From positions 1-47,280 of the forward strand of contig JAAWBX010000039.1 in NCBI GenBank assembly GCA_022792885.1: a stretch of 47,280 nt of DNA, given 5' to 3'. Of this stretch, positions 7,356-15,439 are shown piece by piece. Each line of letters opens with the position of its first letter. The first letter of the stretch is position 1. Under the pieces are notes generated by a model. The model worked only from the letters and a program-made list of their open reading frames with translations, was not told the DNA's origin and did no database searches. The position numbers and the translations under genes were made by a program. This stretch comes from Lachnospiraceae bacterium (lineage in GTDB: Bacteria > Bacillota > Clostridia > Lachnospirales > Lachnospiraceae).

Positions 7356-8570
7356 ATGCGTGACGAGAAAAACCTGAACACGATCCCGGTTGGCCCTTTG
7401 GCTTTAATCCCGCTTTTGGGATGTTCGGAACTTGGAGGAAAGGTGGATGCTTATCTGGCGGACTGGCGCAGGGAGCGGGAGAATGAGCACAAGACAAGCA
7501 TTACATTTTCAGGATATCAAAAAGAGTCCTATATTATCGGGACCAGCGTTCCCCGATTCGGCTCGGGAGAGGCGAAGGGAGTGCTGAAAGAATCGGTGCG
7601 CGGTGACGACGTGTTCATTATGGTGGATGTCTGCAATTACAGCCTGACTTACTCTTTGTGCGGACAGGTGAATCATATGTCGCCGGACGATCATTTTCAG
7701 AATTTGAAGCGCGTGATTGCCGCCATCGGCGGTAAGGCAAGAAGAATCAATGTCATCATGCCGTTTCTGTACGAGAGCCGGCAGCACAAGCGCACGGGAA
7801 GGGAGTCCTTGGACTGCGCGCTGGCTTTACAGGAACTGTCGCATATGGGGGTCAGCAACATTATTACGTTTGACGCGCATGACCCGCGGGTCCAGAACGC
7901 GATTCCTTTGCGGGGGTTTGAGACGGTCCAGCCTACGTATCAGTTCATTAAATATCTTTTGAAAGCGGAGCCGGATCTGTGCATTGACGGCGATCATATG
8001 ATGGTGATCAGTCCGGACGAAGGCGCGATGGGGCGTGTAGTTTATTTTGCCAACGTTCTGGGGCTGGATGTGGGAATGTTCTATAAAAGAAGGGATTATA
8101 CGAAGATCGTGAACGGACGCAATCCGATTGTGGCGCATGAATTTCTGGGCGCATCGGTGGAGGGGAAGGACGTTGTGATCGTGGACGATATGGTCTCCTC
8201 CGGCGAGAGTATGCTGGACGTGGCGAAGGAATTAAAGAGGAGAAAAGCCCGGAAGGTGTTTATCTGCGCGACGTTCGGCCTGTTTACGAACGGTCTGAGC
8301 AAAATCGACGAGTATTACGGCAATGGTCTGATCGATCGGGTGCTGACGACGAATCTGATCTATCAGACACCGGAACTTTTGGCGCGGCCTTATTATACGA
8401 GCGTGGATATGAGCAAGTATATCGCTCTGCTGATCGATTCCCTGAATCACGACGCGACCATCAGCGACCTGTTGAATCCGACGAGCCGGATTAACGCGCT
8501 GCTGGAGAGACACAAGAAAGAAATTGCGGAAAAGGAGAACACGGAAAAGTTTGAAAAATCCGGAAAATAA
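7356..8570 (+). CDS. prs: Ribose-phosphate pyrophosphokinase, long clostridial type
   Basis: The enzyme makes PRPP from ribose 5-phosphate and ATP for nucleotide, His and Trp synthesis. The PRPP-binding signature DVVIVDDMVSSGESML is at about 273-288. The ATP/ribose-phosphate flexible-loop region is recognisable but altered (ESRQHKRTGRESLDCALAL instead of the usual YARQDRKxxxREPI pattern), followed by ITFDAHDPRVQNAIP. At 404 residues it is clearly longer than the common ~315-residue enzyme, with extra N- and C-terminal segments; I believe such long forms are normal in this bacterial group. Ribosome binding site GGAGGAG; 14 bases after dnaC, so probably cotranscribed. A role as a regulatory paralogue cannot be excluded, because the flexible loop is unusual. 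Confidence 0.85.
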   Translation: MRDEKNLNTIPVGPLALIPLLGCSELGGKVDAYLADWRRERENEHKTSITFSGYQKESYIIGTSVPRFGSGEAKGVLKESVRGDDVFIMVDVCNYSLTYSLCGQVNHMSPDDHFQNLKRVIAAIGGKARRINVIMPFLYESRQHKRTGRESLDCALALQELSHMGVSNIITFDAHDPRVQNAIPLRGFETVQPTYQFIKYLLKAEPDLCIDGDHMMVISPDEGAMGRVVYFANVLGLDVGMFYKRRDYTKIVNGRNPIVAHEFLGASVEGKDVVIVDDMVSSGESMLDVAKELKRRKARKVFICATFGLFTNGLSKIDEYYGNGLIDRVLTTNLIYQTPELLARPYYTSVDMSKYIALLIDSLNHDATISDLLNPTSRINALLERHKKEIAEKENTEKFEKSGK

Positions 8571-8688
8571 AGCATATAACTGCTACAATTTGAGGAATTA
8601 GGAAAAATTAGGAAAATATTTCGGCGTTTTGCCTGATGTTTATAAGAAAAACATTGAAAGTGTTTGTGCAATTATACAGGAAAATAGC

Positions 8689-8717
8689 TTGACAATTTTA
8701 TTGAAAGTAGCTATTAT
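8689..8717 (+). promoter_or_regulatory. Strong sigma-A promoter of the uronate operon
   Basis: A perfect TTGACA (8689-8694), 17-bp spacer and TATTAT (8712-8717) lie 70 bp upstream of the dehydrogenase start. The 9-mer ATTGAAAGT occurs twice as a direct repeat, upstream of the -35 (8653-8661) and inside the spacer (8700-8708). These are possible regulator contacts. Confidence 0.75.
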
Positions 8718-8786
8718 GCATATGTGACCGTAATGTGAAAAAGCGTTTCGTATTATGGAACAACAGAGAGGGAGGTAGAGAGGAAA

Positions 8787-9818
8787 ATGAAAACATTAGT
8801 TTATGAAGGACCTGAAAAAGTAGCGGTTCACAATGATTATGCGGTTCCGGAACTGAAGTCGGGGCAGGTGCGCATTAAAGTAACTTATTGCGGTATCTGC
8901 GGCTCGGATATCGGTATTTTTATCGGTACGCATCCCCGCGCCAAAGCGCCGCTTGTGCTGGGACACGAGTTTATCGGCGTCATTGATGAGATCAAGGACG
9001 GAACGAAGGGATTTCAGGTCGGGGATCGTGTTTCTGCTTACCCGCTTCTCTCCTGCGGTGATTGTTTCCCCTGTAAGACGGGTATTCCGCATGTGTGCCA
9101 GCATCTGGGACTGATTGGTATTGACTGCGACGGCGGAATTGCGGAATACGTGAACTGCTCGGAGGACGTTATTTTTAAGATCGACGACAGTGTTTCCGAT
9201 AAGGCGGCGGCCGTGATCGAACCGCTGGCCGTTGTCGTGCGCTCCCTGCATCAGGCGAATTTCCAGGCGTTGGACAGCACGGTGGTGGTAGGCGCCGGTC
9301 CGATCGGCGTTCTTACCGGCATTCTTCTGAAGCACTGCGGCGCTTCTCAGGTTATTATTTCGGATGTGGATGAGGCCAGATTGGCAATGTGCCGTGAGCT
9401 GGGGATGGACGCGGTGAATGTCAAGGAAGTCGACCTGGTTGACTATGTAAATAAGAAGACGGACAATGTGGGCGTCGATATTGTGTTCGAGTGTAGCGGC
9501 GCGGCCCCTGCGGCGATGCAGTGTGTGGATCTGTGCCGGATTCATGGAACGATCTGTATGACCGGCGTGCATAAGATGCCTCATGAAGTGAATTTGAGAG
9601 ATTTGAACTTCAAAGAGCAGACAATGGTGGGAACCCGTGTGTACACGCTCAGAGAGTTTGAACAGGCGGTAGAGCTGACAAAGGATCCGGCGCTGGCGGC
9701 GGATCTGGAGAAGACCGTGACTCAGGTGGTTCCGATTGACGAATCCGATAAGGTATTTGATATGATCAAGGATCCGGCCGTCAACACCGTAAAGGTTGTC
9801 GTTGACTGCCGCGCATAA
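8787..9818 (+). CDS. Zinc-dependent medium-chain alcohol/polyol dehydrogenase
   Basis: This 343-residue MDR-family NAD(P)-dependent oxidoreductase has the catalytic zinc ligands Cys38 (CGICGSD) and His60-Glu61 (GHEF). The structural zinc lobe is CGDCFPCKTGIPHVC, and the Rossmann motif VVGAGPIG lies near residue 170. Overall it resembles threonine, sorbitol or L-galactonate dehydrogenases; the substrate cannot be read from the sequence. It is the first gene of the uronate operon, 15 bases before kduI, and no short-chain KduD is present. I therefore infer that it reduces the KduI product (2,5-diketo-3-deoxygluconate) or oxidises a related hexonate. Ribosome binding site GGGAGG. Confidence 0.88.
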   Translation: MKTLVYEGPEKVAVHNDYAVPELKSGQVRIKVTYCGICGSDIGIFIGTHPRAKAPLVLGHEFIGVIDEIKDGTKGFQVGDRVSAYPLLSCGDCFPCKTGIPHVCQHLGLIGIDCDGGIAEYVNCSEDVIFKIDDSVSDKAAAVIEPLAVVVRSLHQANFQALDSTVVVGAGPIGVLTGILLKHCGASQVIISDVDEARLAMCRELGMDAVNVKEVDLVDYVNKKTDNVGVDIVFECSGAAPAAMQCVDLCRIHGTICMTGVHKMPHEVNLRDLNFKEQTMVGTRVYTLREFEQAVELTKDPALAADLEKTVTQVVPIDESDKVFDMIKDPAVNTVKVVVDCRA

Positions 9819-9833
9819 GATCAGGAGGCTGTG

Positions 9834-10664
9834 ATGAAGGTTTATTACGCGAATCATCCCGATGACGCGAAAAAATACACGACCGAAGAGCTGAGGAAGC
9901 ATTTTCTGAAGGAAGAAGTTTTTCTTGCGGATGCGATCGAGCTGGCATACAGTCATGTGGACCGCATCATTTTCGGCGGAGCCATGCCGGTTGAGAGGGA
10001 GCTGAAGCTGGAAGCCGGCGACGAGTTGCGGGCGGAGTTTTTCTTGCAGAGACGGGAATTGGGTATAATCAATATCGGCGGCGGCGGCACGGTGGTTGTG
10101 GACGGAACCGTGTATGAGCTGGAACGCCGGGACGCTCTTTATATCGGTATGGGTTCCCGGGATGTTGTGTTTGCCTCAAAGGAGGCGGCGAATCCCGCGA
10201 AGTTTTATCTTTGCAGTTGTCCGGCTCACAGGACATATCCTACGAAGAAGATCGGCTACGAGGATGCCAATCATAAGAATCTGGGCAGTGTGAAGGAGAT
10301 CAATAAGCGTCAGTTAAACCAGTATCTGCACCCGGACGTGCTGGAAACCTGTCAGCTTTCCATGGGTATGACATGTCTGGAGGAGGGCAGCGCCTGGAAT
10401 ACGATGCCGAGCCATACGCATGAGAGGCGGATGGAGGTCTATATGTATTTTGATATGGACGAGGATACGCGGGTATTCCACATGATGGGGCAGCCGAATG
10501 AGACAAGGCATATCGTGATGAAGAACGAGCAGGCGGTGATCTCGCCGAGCTGGTCCATTCATTCCGGTGTGGGCACGAAGAATTATACGTTTATCTGGGC
10601 CATGTGCGGGGAGAATCAGGATTTTGACGATATGGATAATCTCTCTATGGATGATCTGAGGTAA
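9834..10664 (+). CDS. kduI: 5-dehydro-4-deoxy-D-glucuronate isomerase
   Basis: KduI isomerises 4-deoxy-L-threo-5-hexosulose uronate to 3-deoxy-D-glycero-2,5-hexodiulosonate, a step in breaking down pectin- or glycosaminoglycan-derived unsaturated uronates. The 276-residue cupin has the family's usual length (about 278). It contains the zinc-site block [17 protein letters not shown] (two His and a Glu) and a later [19 protein letters not shown] segment with the fourth ligand His. ATG 9834 is preferred over GTG 9831 because of its spacing from AGGAGG (9823-9828). It is followed by a short hairpin and then the TRAP transporter genes, so transport and first processing of the uronate are linked. 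Confidence 0.95.
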   Translation: MKVYYANHPDDAKKYTTEELRKHFLKEEVFLADAIELAYSHVDRIIFGGAMPVERELKLEAGDELRAEFFLQRRELGIINIGGGGTVVVDGTVYELERRDALYIGMGSRDVVFASKEAANPAKFYLCSCPAHRTYPTKKIGYEDANHKNLGSVKEINKRQLNQYLHPDVLETCQLSMGMTCLEEGSAWNTMPSHTHERRMEVYMYFDMDEDTRVFHMMGQPNETRHIVMKNEQAVISPSWSIHSGVGTKNYTFIWAMCGENQDFDDMDNLSMDDLR

Positions 10665-10672
10665 GATGGATT

Positions 10673-10708
10673 AAAGCCGGGGAACGCCGGTTTTGATAAA
10701 ATTTTTTT
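10673..10708 (+). terminator. Intercistronic hairpin, possible weak terminator
   Basis: AAAGCCGG (10673-10680) pairs with CCGGTTTT (10687-10694) around a six-base loop, with one G-U pair. A seven-T run follows eight bases later, just before the dctP ribosome binding site. It could be a partial terminator or an mRNA-processing/stability hairpin. Confidence 0.4.
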
Positions 10709-10721
10709 GGGAGGAAAAAAC

Positions 10722-11816
10722 ATGTTAAACAAGAAATCTGCAGTAGCATTGCTTCTGGCAGGCGCGATGGTATTTACCATGGTTGGCTGCGGAAACAAGG
10801 ACAACAAGGCGACTACGGCAGCTCCGGCGAGCGAAGGCGCGAGCGGAGAGGCTGCAACCGGAGAGACAACGACCGGGGCGGCGTCTAACGCCGGCGAGAA
10901 GAAAGGCGCGACGGTTTTGAAGTATGCGTTCAATCAGACGCTGGAGAACCCGGAAGCGCAGGCGGTTCTCGCGCTGAGCGATAAGCTGTACGATGAGACG
11001 GACGGCCGTTATTCCATCGAAGTGTATCCCAGTGAGCAGTTAGGCTCTCAGGCGGAGTCTCTTGAACTGATCCAGGCCGGCACGGTTGAGATGGGCATGG
11101 TATCCAACTCCATCATTGAAGCGGTTTGCCCGGATTTCGCGATCACCGGCGCTCCTTATGTATATGAGAGCGACGCGCATCAGAAGAAACTGTTTGAATC
11201 CGACGCGCTGGACGAGTTTTTTGCCATGACGAAGGATCAGGGATTTGAGATTATCGGCGTTTACAGCCTGGGCGCCCGCAATGTATACAGTACGTTCCCG
11301 GTGAAGACTCCGGCGGACCTGAGCGGCAAGAAGATCCGGGTTATGCAGTCCGATACCATGATCAAGATGATGGAAGCTCTGGGCGGCATCGGTACTCCGA
11401 TGGCGCAGGGCGAGGTTTATACCGCGATCCAGGCCGGCACGCTCGACGGCGCGGAGAACAACATCATCACTTACACCGATCTGGCTCAGTATGAAGTGGC
11501 TTCGGAATACAGCCTGACGAATCACCTGATGATTCCGGATATGATGGTTATCAGCAATACGGTTCTTGACAGCATGGGCGACGATGCGGATGTTTTAAGG
11601 AGACTGGCCAAGGAATCCGTTACCGACGCGTTTGAGAGATGTGAATCCTTACGTGACGGTTACTTCGAGAAAGCGACGAAGGAACTGGGCGTAACGGTTA
11701 CCGAAGTTGATATTAAGCCGTTCCAGGAGGCGTGTATGGAGCTGATCAGCGAGATTGCGGATCGCAACGATAATACGAAAGCAGCTTACAGTGCCATTAC
11801 GGGTGCTGCGAAGTAA
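10722..11816 (+). CDS. dctP: TRAP transporter substrate-binding lipoprotein (DctP family)
   Basis: This 364-residue extracytoplasmic solute receptor has a lipoprotein signal: Lys-Lys, a hydrophobic run, then MVGC with the lipidated Cys at about 23. A flexible Thr/Ala/Gly/Glu-rich linker spans about 30-60. The DctP fold then shows the family hallmark around SGKKIRVMQSDTMIKMMEAL, whose Arg normally salt-bridges the substrate carboxylate, and AIQAGTLDGAENN. Start is ATG 10722 after GGGAGG. The ligand is presumably a carboxylated sugar such as an unsaturated uronate, from operon context and not from binding-site analysis. A Rho-independent terminator follows, which would make it more abundant than the membrane subunits. 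Confidence 0.93.
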   Translation: MLNKKSAVALLLAGAMVFTMVGCGNKDNKATTAAPASEGASGEAATGETTTGAASNAGEKKGATVLKYAFNQTLENPEAQAVLALSDKLYDETDGRYSIEVYPSEQLGSQAESLELIQAGTVEMGMVSNSIIEAVCPDFAITGAPYVYESDAHQKKLFESDALDEFFAMTKDQGFEIIGVYSLGARNVYSTFPVKTPADLSGKKIRVMQSDTMIKMMEALGGIGTPMAQGEVYTAIQAGTLDGAENNIITYTDLAQYEVASEYSLTNHLMIPDMMVISNTVLDSMGDDADVLRRLAKESVTDAFERCESLRDGYFEKATKELGVTVTEVDIKPFQEACMELISEIADRNDNTKAAYSAITGAAK

Positions 11817-11847
11817 AGAGCAGAGATCTTTATAAAAAAAACGGGGG

Positions 11848-11880
11848 AGAGGCGCGTAGATTGCTGCGCGCCTCTTTTTT
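11848..11880 (+). terminator. Rho-independent terminator/attenuator between dctP and dctQ
   Basis: A perfect 9-bp stem, AGAGGCGCG (11848-11856) with CGCGCCTCT (11867-11875), is followed by a T-tract to 11880. It lies inside the TRAP operon, 21 bases before dctQ. Confidence 0.85.
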
Positions 11881-11901
11881 AAGAAGAGGAGGATTTCGTG
11901 T

Positions 11902-12423
11902 ATGGAGGCATTCACGAAGGTAAAAAAGATCGTGGATCAGATTCTGAACTGGCTTTGTATCATCTTATTGATGGTCATGACGGTCCTGGTTACGTATCAG
12001 GTCGTAACTCGTTATTTCTTCAATAAACCCAGTGCGATTTCTGAGATCACCGCTCAGTATATGTTTGTCTGGGTGGTTATGTTCGGGAGTGCGCTGGTAT
12101 TTGGGGAGAGAGGACATCTGGAGATCACGACAGTGAAAGAGAAGCTGAAACCCGGCGCTTATATGGTCGTTGAGATCCTGGCCAATATTACGTTGGTTGT
12201 TTTTTCGGTTATAGTTTGTATATTGGGAGGCTGGAATATTTCTATGCAGCAGATGGGGGCGTTGGACGCGGCGCTGCAGATTCCCATGGGATTGATTTAC
12301 GCCTCGATTCCGGTATGCGGCGTGTTTATGGTTTTTTACGCGGTATACAACATATTCCTTGCCGTTAAGGAGCGGAAGGATAACACCCGGGCCGAACAGG
12401 ACGTTACGGCCGGGACGATGTAA
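11902..12423 (+). CDS. dctQ: TRAP transporter small permease subunit (DctQ family)
   Basis: This 173-residue membrane protein has four predicted helices (about 15-35, 48-68, 90-110, 130-152). The family motif YQVVTRYFFN lies after helix 1 and FGERGHLEI between helices 2 and 3. DctQ scaffolds the large permease DctM in sodium-driven TRAP uptake. It starts at ATG 11902 after an AGAGGAGG ribosome binding site. Its end is 12 bases before dctM, so the two membrane subunits are translated together. Downstream of the attenuator, it is probably made in smaller amounts than DctP. Confidence 0.92.
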   Translation: MEAFTKVKKIVDQILNWLCIILLMVMTVLVTYQVVTRYFFNKPSAISEITAQYMFVWVVMFGSALVFGERGHLEITTVKEKLKPGAYMVVEILANITLVVFSVIVCILGGWNISMQQMGALDAALQIPMGLIYASIPVCGVFMVFYAVYNIFLAVKERKDNTRAEQDVTAGTM

Positions 12424-12435
12424 GGAGGTAGAGGT

Positions 12436-13776
12436 ATGGATGCTGCAACATTAGCTGCCATTGTGATGGTGACTTTAATTGTCGTGACGCTGATCCTGGG
12501 CTTCCCCATCGGTTTGTCCATCGGTATCGGCGCGGCGGCGGGTATGATGTGTATCGTGCCGTTTGACCAGGCGGCGATCACATCGGCCAAGCGTTTCTTT
12601 ACGGGCGCGAACAGTTTTTCCCTGCTGGCCATTCCGTTCTTTATTCTGGCCGGTAATATCATGAATAACGGCGGTATCGCCAAACGTTTGGTTGGCTGCG
12701 CCCGCCTGATCGCGCATTTCTTTCCCGGGGAACTGGCTCAGACGAACATCGTGGCCAATATGATGTTCGGCGCGGTTTCCGGTTCCGGTGTGGCGGCGGC
12801 CTCCGCGATGGGAAGTATTTTGGGCCCTATGGAGAAGGAAGTGGGTTATGATGAGCCGTATTCCGCGGCGGCGAACATCGCTTCCGGTCCTACCGGCATG
12901 ATGATACCGCCCAGTAATATTATGATCGTGTACGCGACGGTGGCCAGTTCCGTATCGATTGCCGCTCTGTTTATGGCCGGTTATATTCCCGGTATTCTCT
13001 GGGGCGTCGGCTGTATGATCCTGGCCGGCATTAAGGGTAAGAAGAGAGGTTATGTAAATAAAGAAAGATATGGTCTGAAGAGGACTTTGAAGGTGCTGTG
13101 GGAGGGTATTCCCAGCCTGCTGATGATCGTGATCGTAATCGGCGGTATCCTTGGCGGCGTGTTTACCGCGACGGAAGGCTCCGCAATCGCGGTTGTTTAT
13201 TCCCTGCTGTTGAGCTTTATTTATCGGAATATCAAACTCAAAGATCTGCCGGGAATTTTTCTGGCGTCCGTTAAGACGACCTGCGTGGTGGAGTTCCTGG
13301 TCTGTGTGTCGGCTATCATGAGTTTTGTAATGACGTTTGCCAAGATTCCTCAGTTGATCGCTTCGGCTCTGCTGGGTCTGACCTCCAGCCCGATCCTGAT
13401 CCTGATCATTATGAATATCGTTTTGCTGATCGTCGGCTGTTTCATGGACCCGACGCCGGCGGTTTTGATTTTCACTCCGATCTTTTTGCCGATCTGCCAG
13501 ACCTTCGGAATGCATCCGGTGCATTTCGGTTTGATGATGGTGATGAACCTCTGCGTGGGTACGCTGACGCCTCCGGTGGGAGCGATCTTGTTTGCGGGCT
13601 GTAAGATCGCCAATATTAAGATCGACCAGGTGATTAAAGAACTATTGCCGTATTTCGTGGTCGTGGCGATCGCACTTTTGCTTGTGACCTATATTCCGTT
13701 CCTGTCGATGGCAATTCCGAACGCCCTGGGATTGGTTACAATTACGGAGGGCTATAATATGTTCTTCGTCGGCTAG
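12436..13776 (+). CDS. dctM: TRAP transporter large permease subunit (DctM family)
   Basis: This is the transport channel subunit: 446 residues and about twelve hydrophobic segments. The N-terminal LGFPIGLSIGIGAAAGM, the FGAVSGSGVAAASAMGSI block and IPPSNIMIVYA match the elevator-type DctM fold, with a repeated half around MDPTPAVLIFTPIFLPI and VGTLTPPVGAILFAG. It imports the DctP-bound acid with sodium. Ribosome binding site AAGGAGG at 12423-12429. Last gene of the structural operon, followed by a strong terminator. Confidence 0.94.
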   Translation: MDAATLAAIVMVTLIVVTLILGFPIGLSIGIGAAAGMMCIVPFDQAAITSAKRFFTGANSFSLLAIPFFILAGNIMNNGGIAKRLVGCARLIAHFFPGELAQTNIVANMMFGAVSGSGVAAASAMGSILGPMEKEVGYDEPYSAAANIASGPTGMMIPPSNIMIVYATVASSVSIAALFMAGYIPGILWGVGCMILAGIKGKKRGYVNKERYGLKRTLKVLWEGIPSLLMIVIVIGGILGGVFTATEGSAIAVVYSLLLSFIYRNIKLKDLPGIFLASVKTTCVVEFLVCVSAIMSFVMTFAKIPQLIASALLGLTSSPILILIIMNIVLLIVGCFMDPTPAVLIFTPIFLPICQTFGMHPVHFGLMMVMNLCVGTLTPPVGAILFAGCKIANIKIDQVIKELLPYFVVVAIALLLVTYIPFLSMAIPNALGLVTITEGYNMFFVG

Positions 13777-13811
13777 CTATAAGAGTGAACGGAAGTGATT
13801 AACGGAAGAGA

Positions 13812-13859
13812 AAGCCGGTCGCAGAAGAGCGGGGAATACCGCATCTGCGGCCGGTTTTT
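13812..13859 (+). terminator. Rho-independent terminator of the uronate/TRAP operon
   Basis: About 14 bp of stem (AAGCCGGTCGCAGA with TCTGCGGCCGGTTT, two G-U pairs) is capped by a smaller GCGG/CCGC hairpin. Five Ts follow at 13855-13859. Confidence 0.88.
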
Positions 13860-13920
13860 CAAAGCGGTTTTTGAGCCGTTCGTGCCGGGCTGCGGGCGGC
13901 GTATTGAGGGAGGATGAAAC

Positions 13921-14697
13921 ATGGCGGAAGAGACGATTCAATCCGTGAATCGCGTGTTCAGTATTCTGGAGGTTTTGGCGTCGGAGGGAAGCAAAAGCAT
14001 TGCGGAGCTTCATATGCGGCTGGGGCTGCATAAGACGACGCTGCACCGGATGCTGGGCACATTGACAGAATTGGGATATGTTCTTCAGAATCCTGAAAAC
14101 GGAAAATACTACCTTTCTTATAAGATCATAGTGCTGGCGAATCAGACTTTGCGCTGGAATACGGCGGCCCGGGTGGCGACGCCTTTTTTGCAGGAACTGG
14201 TGGAGGATTGCCGGGAGACGGTTCATATGATGCAGCGTGAGGAAAACCGGGTGCGTTATATTGTAAAGATCGAGCCGAACAGCGCGAATTTTGTGATGGG
14301 TTCTTATGTGGGAATGGAGCTTCCCATGTATTGTACGGCGGCGGGCAAAGCAATGATGGCGGGACTTCCCGAGTGGGAAGTGGAAAAGATCTGGGAAGAG
14401 AATAAGGGGACCCGTTATACGGAAAAGACGGTGCGGAGTCTTTCGGAACTGAGAAAACAACTGGAAGAAATCCGCAGGACGGGGGTTGCTTATGATAATG
14501 AAGAAAGAGAGAAGGGGTTGTTCTGCGTGGCGGTCTGCGTGCCGGACTGCCAGGGAGTTCCGCGATATGGAATCAGTATTTCGGCGCCTTCGGCGCGAAT
14601 GAATGTGGAAAATGTCGGGGATTATGAGAGAAAGCTGAAAAAGATTCAGGAGGCCGTTGCGAAAGCATTGGGCTCCTGCCTGGTGAGGAGGGATTGA
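13921..14697 (+). CDS. IclR-family transcriptional regulator (KdgR-like by context)
   Basis: This 258-residue regulator has an N-terminal winged helix-turn-helix (about 7-65; SIAELHMRLGLHKTTLHRML is the recognition part). The C-terminal IclR ligand-binding GAF-like domain includes MYCTAAGKAMMAGLPEWEVEK and GVAYDNEEREKGLFCVAVCV. IclR members such as KdgR sense sugar-acid intermediates (for KdgR, 2-keto-3-deoxygluconate). Its place right after the kduI/TRAP operon suggests local control of that operon, and the ATTGAAAGT repeats at the operon promoter are candidate contacts. Ribosome binding site GGGAGG. No clear promoter is seen in its 60-bp leader. Target and effector are inference. Confidence 0.9.
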   Translation: MAEETIQSVNRVFSILEVLASEGSKSIAELHMRLGLHKTTLHRMLGTLTELGYVLQNPENGKYYLSYKIIVLANQTLRWNTAARVATPFLQELVEDCRETVHMMQREENRVRYIVKIEPNSANFVMGSYVGMELPMYCTAAGKAMMAGLPEWEVEKIWEENKGTRYTEKTVRSLSELRKQLEEIRRTGVAYDNEEREKGLFCVAVCVPDCQGVPRYGISISAPSARMNVENVGDYERKLKKIQEAVAKALGSCLVRRD

Positions 14698-14700
14698 GGT

Positions 14701-15252
14701 ATGACGAAAATATGTGCGTTTCTGGCAGCCGGCCTGGAAGAAGTGGAATGTCTGGCCGTGGTGGATGTTCTGCGGCGGGCCGGGATGGATGTGACGCTGG
14801 TATCGGCGGGGGAGAGTGAAAAAATTACCGGTTCGCACGGGATCACGGTTTTGGCGGACCGGATGTTTGATACGGAATTTTGCAGACAGGCGGATCTTTT
14901 GTTTCTTCCCGGCGGAATGCCCGGGACAACCAATCTGGGCGCTCATAAGGAATTGTGCGCGCTGCTTGAGGAGTTTGATCGGACGGAGGGGAAGCGACTG
15001 GCCGCGATCTGCGCGGCGCCTACGGTGTTGGGGCGGACCGGCTGCCTGAAGGGGAAAAAGGCCGCCTGTTATCCCGACTGTGAGAGCGAACTGGGCGGAG
15101 GCGAATATGTGCGGGCGGCAGTCGTGACCGACGGGAACGTAACGACGGCCAGGGGCCTGGGGGCCGCTCTGGATCTGGGGTTGGAATTGGTACGGATCTA
15201 TCAGGGAGAGGAAGCCGCGAAAGCAATGAAAGAGAAAATACAATATTATTAA
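14701..15252 (+). CDS. DJ-1/PfpI-family protein
   Basis: This 183-residue protein has the DJ-1 fold. The conserved Glu lies in AAGLEEVE (about residue 15-18), LLFLPGGMPGTTNL provides the oxyanion/glycine turn, and the nucleophile Cys is in AAICAAPTVLG (near residue 105). Relatives are annotated as ThiJ, as YajL/DJ-1 deglycases or as redox sensors; the sequence does not decide between them. It starts three bases after the IclR gene with GAGGAGGG as ribosome binding site, so it is cotranscribed with the regulator. A role in detoxifying reactive dicarbonyl sugars from uronate breakdown is possible but only inferred. Confidence 0.88.
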   Translation: MTKICAFLAAGLEEVECLAVVDVLRRAGMDVTLVSAGESEKITGSHGITVLADRMFDTEFCRQADLLFLPGGMPGTTNLGAHKELCALLEEFDRTEGKRLAAICAAPTVLGRTGCLKGKKAACYPDCESELGGGEYVRAAVVTDGNVTTARGLGAALDLGLELVRIYQGEEAAKAMKEKIQYY

Positions 15253-15259
15253 AATTCCT

Positions 15260-15288
15260 TTGCAAATATAAAGACCGTATGCTATAAT
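15260..15288 (+). promoter_or_regulatory. Strong extended -10 promoter of tig-clpP-clpX
   Basis: TTGCAA (15260-15265), 17-bp spacer and TATAAT (15283-15288), with an extended TGC just before the -10. The predicted start near 15295 gives a leader of about 145 bases. Confidence 0.8.
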
Positions 15289-15312
15289 GTCCACGAAAGC
15301 AATGAGCAGTGC

Positions 15313-15384
15313 CAAAACAGCAATGAACAAACCGGCAGCTTACAGCCGGATTTGAGCATTGCTGTTTTGATAGGGCGAATGCCC
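15313..15384 (+). other. Structured 5' leader of the trigger factor operon
   Basis: CAAAACAGCAATG (15313-15325) pairs perfectly with CATTGCTGTTTTG (15357-15369). Inside it, CAAACCGGC pairs with GCCGGATTTG with a one-base bulge, giving a hairpin of more than 20 bp. A second small hairpin, GGGCGAATGCCC, follows at 15373-15384. The T-run lies within the stem and is weak, so this is a leader or attenuator candidate more than a plain terminator. It could also terminate readthrough from the upstream gene. Confidence 0.6.
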
Positions 15385-15439
15385 GTGAAGGCGGGAGCAG
15401 TGCAAGCGACTGTATATCGATTTAAGGAGGAACCGAAAG

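Noticed and set aside
11040-13524. Long minus-strand open frames opposite dctP and dctM, and similar frames opposite tig, nuoF-like and malic enzyme genes
   Set aside because: Compositions are odd (His/Arg/Gln rich) and they lie fully antisense to strong genes without ribosome binding sites. They are shadows of GC-biased codons.
13777-15330. 517-residue minus-strand open frame opposite the IclR and DJ-1 genes
   Set aside because: It is antisense to two well-supported genes, low-complexity and lacks any domain; shadow frame.
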